DNA from: Thermoanaerobacterales bacterium
GTDB lineage: Bacteria; Bacillota; Thermosediminibacteria; Thermosediminibacterales; Tepidanaerobacteraceae
Length of the DNA stretch: 6,282 nucleotides
NCBI GenBank assembly: GCA_012841995.1
Contig: DUTQ01000341.1
Span: forward strand, 1-6,282
Direction: 5' to 3'
The stretch's first letter is position 1; each line of letters starts with the position of its first letter. The position numbers and the translations under genes are program-made. The notes under the pieces are model-generated. The model made no database searches and had not been told where the DNA came from. It saw only the letters and a program-made list of their open reading frames with translations. Shown here piece after piece: positions 5,631 to 6,282 of this stretch.

Positions 5631-5828
5631 GATAAAATATAATTTCATCTGTGGTTTCTTATTAGCAAAAACGAATCCCACATCCATTAGTTTATAATTT
5701 TTAAGACATGGATTTTTTTGTTTTAGTTCTCTTACAATTTTTTTAATCTCTTTAATTATATTTAATAGTTCTTGTGGCTTAACATCCAAATGAAAGTTAA
5801 AGGATTTTAGAATGGTTAACAATTCCAT
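5616..5828 (-). CDS. Small hypothetical protein, 70 residues
   Basis: I do not recognise this family. The protein is mostly helical and very Lys-rich: MELLTILKSFNFHLDVKP, then a predicted amphipathic helix ELLNIIKEIKKIVRELKQK, then a C-terminal part with alternating hydrophobic residues (KLMDVGFVFANK, QMKLYFIKRSQ) that could form a beta-hairpin. It has no signal peptide, no membrane segment, a single Cys and no metal motif. It looks like a real gene because the ATG at 5828 has a strong SD (AAGGTGG, with GGTTGAT to the ATG) and a terminator follows its stop. It starts 30 nt after the yqeG-like gene and is probably co-transcribed with it. CACCT at 5853-5857 could pair with AGGTG in the SD, a possible but weak translational switch. 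Confidence 0.65.
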   Translation of the reverse strand: MELLTILKSFNFHLDVKPQELLNIIKEIKKIVRELKQKNPCLKNYKLMDVGFVFANKKPQMKLYFIKRSQ

Positions 5829-5833
5829 ATCAA

Positions 5834-5842
5834 CCCCACCTT
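5834..5842 (-). promoter_or_regulatory. Ribosome binding site of the 70-residue gene
   Basis: AAGGTGGGG on the minus strand lies five to seven bases before the ATG at 5828. It is the main reason to accept this small unknown gene as real. Confidence 0.7.
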
Positions 5843-5858
5843 ATAAATAGTTGAGGTG

Positions 5859-6282
5859 CTAAATTGGGTCTTTTAGCTTTTTTATAACTATCTTCTCTAT
5901 AATCCTTATCAATTTGGTTCCAAAAAATTCATTCTCATTCAAGGGTTCAACTAGAATAGCAAAAAGCCCTAATCTTTTTGCTCCTAAAATATCAGTAAAG
6001 ATCTGATCACCTACAACTGCCACTTGTTCAGGATTCATATTCAAAATTTTTAACGCCTTAAGAAAAGCTTTTTTACGAGGTTTAATAACTCCTGACACGG
6101 CTGGTATATTAAGCTTTTTAGCGCAATCTTTGATTCGGCGTGGTTTGTTATTAGAAACTATACATAATTTTATACCACTACTACTGCATTCATTAATCCA
6201 ATTTTTTAATTTTTCATCTATAGAATCTTTATTCCAAGGAAGTAATGTATTATCCAAATAAAGAAAAAGGGAATTTTGGGAA
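5859..6282 (-). CDS. yqeG: YqeG-family HAD-IIIA phosphatase-like protein, 5' end outside window
   Basis: The open frame runs through the right edge; about 140 C-terminal residues are visible of the usual 170 or so, and the TTG at 6257 is only an internal Leu. HAD motifs in order: motif I region FLYLDNTLLPW (6228-6266), motif II VSNN, the motif III Lys in IKPRKKAF, and motif IV VVGDQIFTDILGAKRLG. The order, spacing and sequence closely follow B. subtilis YqeG, a predicted phosphatase whose substrate is not settled. The striking departure is motif I: the family has DLDNTL, here it reads YLDNTL, so the nucleophilic Asp is Tyr (TAT at 6258-6260) while the second Asp is kept. The protein may be inactive as a phosphatase, or this base may be an error. 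It is followed after 30 nt by the 70-residue gene. Confidence 0.88.
   Translation of the reverse strand, partial: SQNSLFLYLDNTLLPWNKDSIDEKLKNWINECSSSGIKLCIVSNNKPRRIKDCAKKLNIPAVSGVIKPRKKAFLKALKILNMNPEQVAVVGDQIFTDILGAKRLGLFAILVEPLNENEFFGTKLIRIIEKIVIKKLKDPI

Noticed and set aside
1..6282. CRISPR array, tRNA/rRNA genes, insertion sequence or prophage ends
   Set aside because: No spaced direct repeats, no cloverleaf-like or rRNA sequence, no transposase or integrase frame, and no visible composition break along the window.

Overview
The window is AT-rich and strongly Shine-Dalgarno driven, and every gene I accept lies on the minus strand, so transcription runs from high to low coordinates. The gene set points to a Gram-positive, low-GC Firmicute, most likely an anaerobe of class Clostridia: a YqeG-type HAD phosphatase, a type IV pilus operon whose assembly ATPase carries an MshEN domain, and a ComFB protein. 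I cannot name a genus from sequence alone.

Region 1 (right edge to about 5600) holds the 3' part of a yqeG-like HAD-family gene that enters from outside the window, followed by a 70-residue gene of unknown function. A hairpin with a T-run overlaps the stop codon of the small gene and should end this transcript.

Region 2 (5598 to the left edge) starts with a sigma-A-like promoter and a short leader containing an apparently unused strong ribosome binding site. The pilus-assembly genes follow: pilB/gspE (ATPase), pilC/gspF (platform protein), pilA/gspG (major pilin), fimT/gspH, pilV/gspI and pilW/gspJ (minor pilins), comFB, and the start of pilM. All four prepilins have a basic leader ending in Gly, then Phe+1 and Glu+5. 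PilB would power fibre assembly, PilC would anchor it in the membrane, the H/I/J-like minor pilins would form the tip that starts assembly, and PilM would connect the cytoplasmic side. No pilT, prepilin peptidase, pilN or pilO is in the window.

The most notable points are: (i) a ComFB protein (zinc-binding fold, recently reported as a cyclic-dinucleotide receptor family) inserted between the minor pilins and pilM, while the MshEN domain of PilB has lost several c-di-GMP motif residues; (ii) pilM stops after about 140 residues, less than half its normal length; (iii) the YqeG-like protein has Tyr where the HAD nucleophile Asp belongs; (iv) the pilW-like gene has an SD placed for an AUU start that would give a textbook prepilin leader; (v) the FimT-like protein keeps a GRxR motif associated with DNA binding in FimT. 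The overall system is a known one. The interest lies in its regulatory wiring and these deviations.
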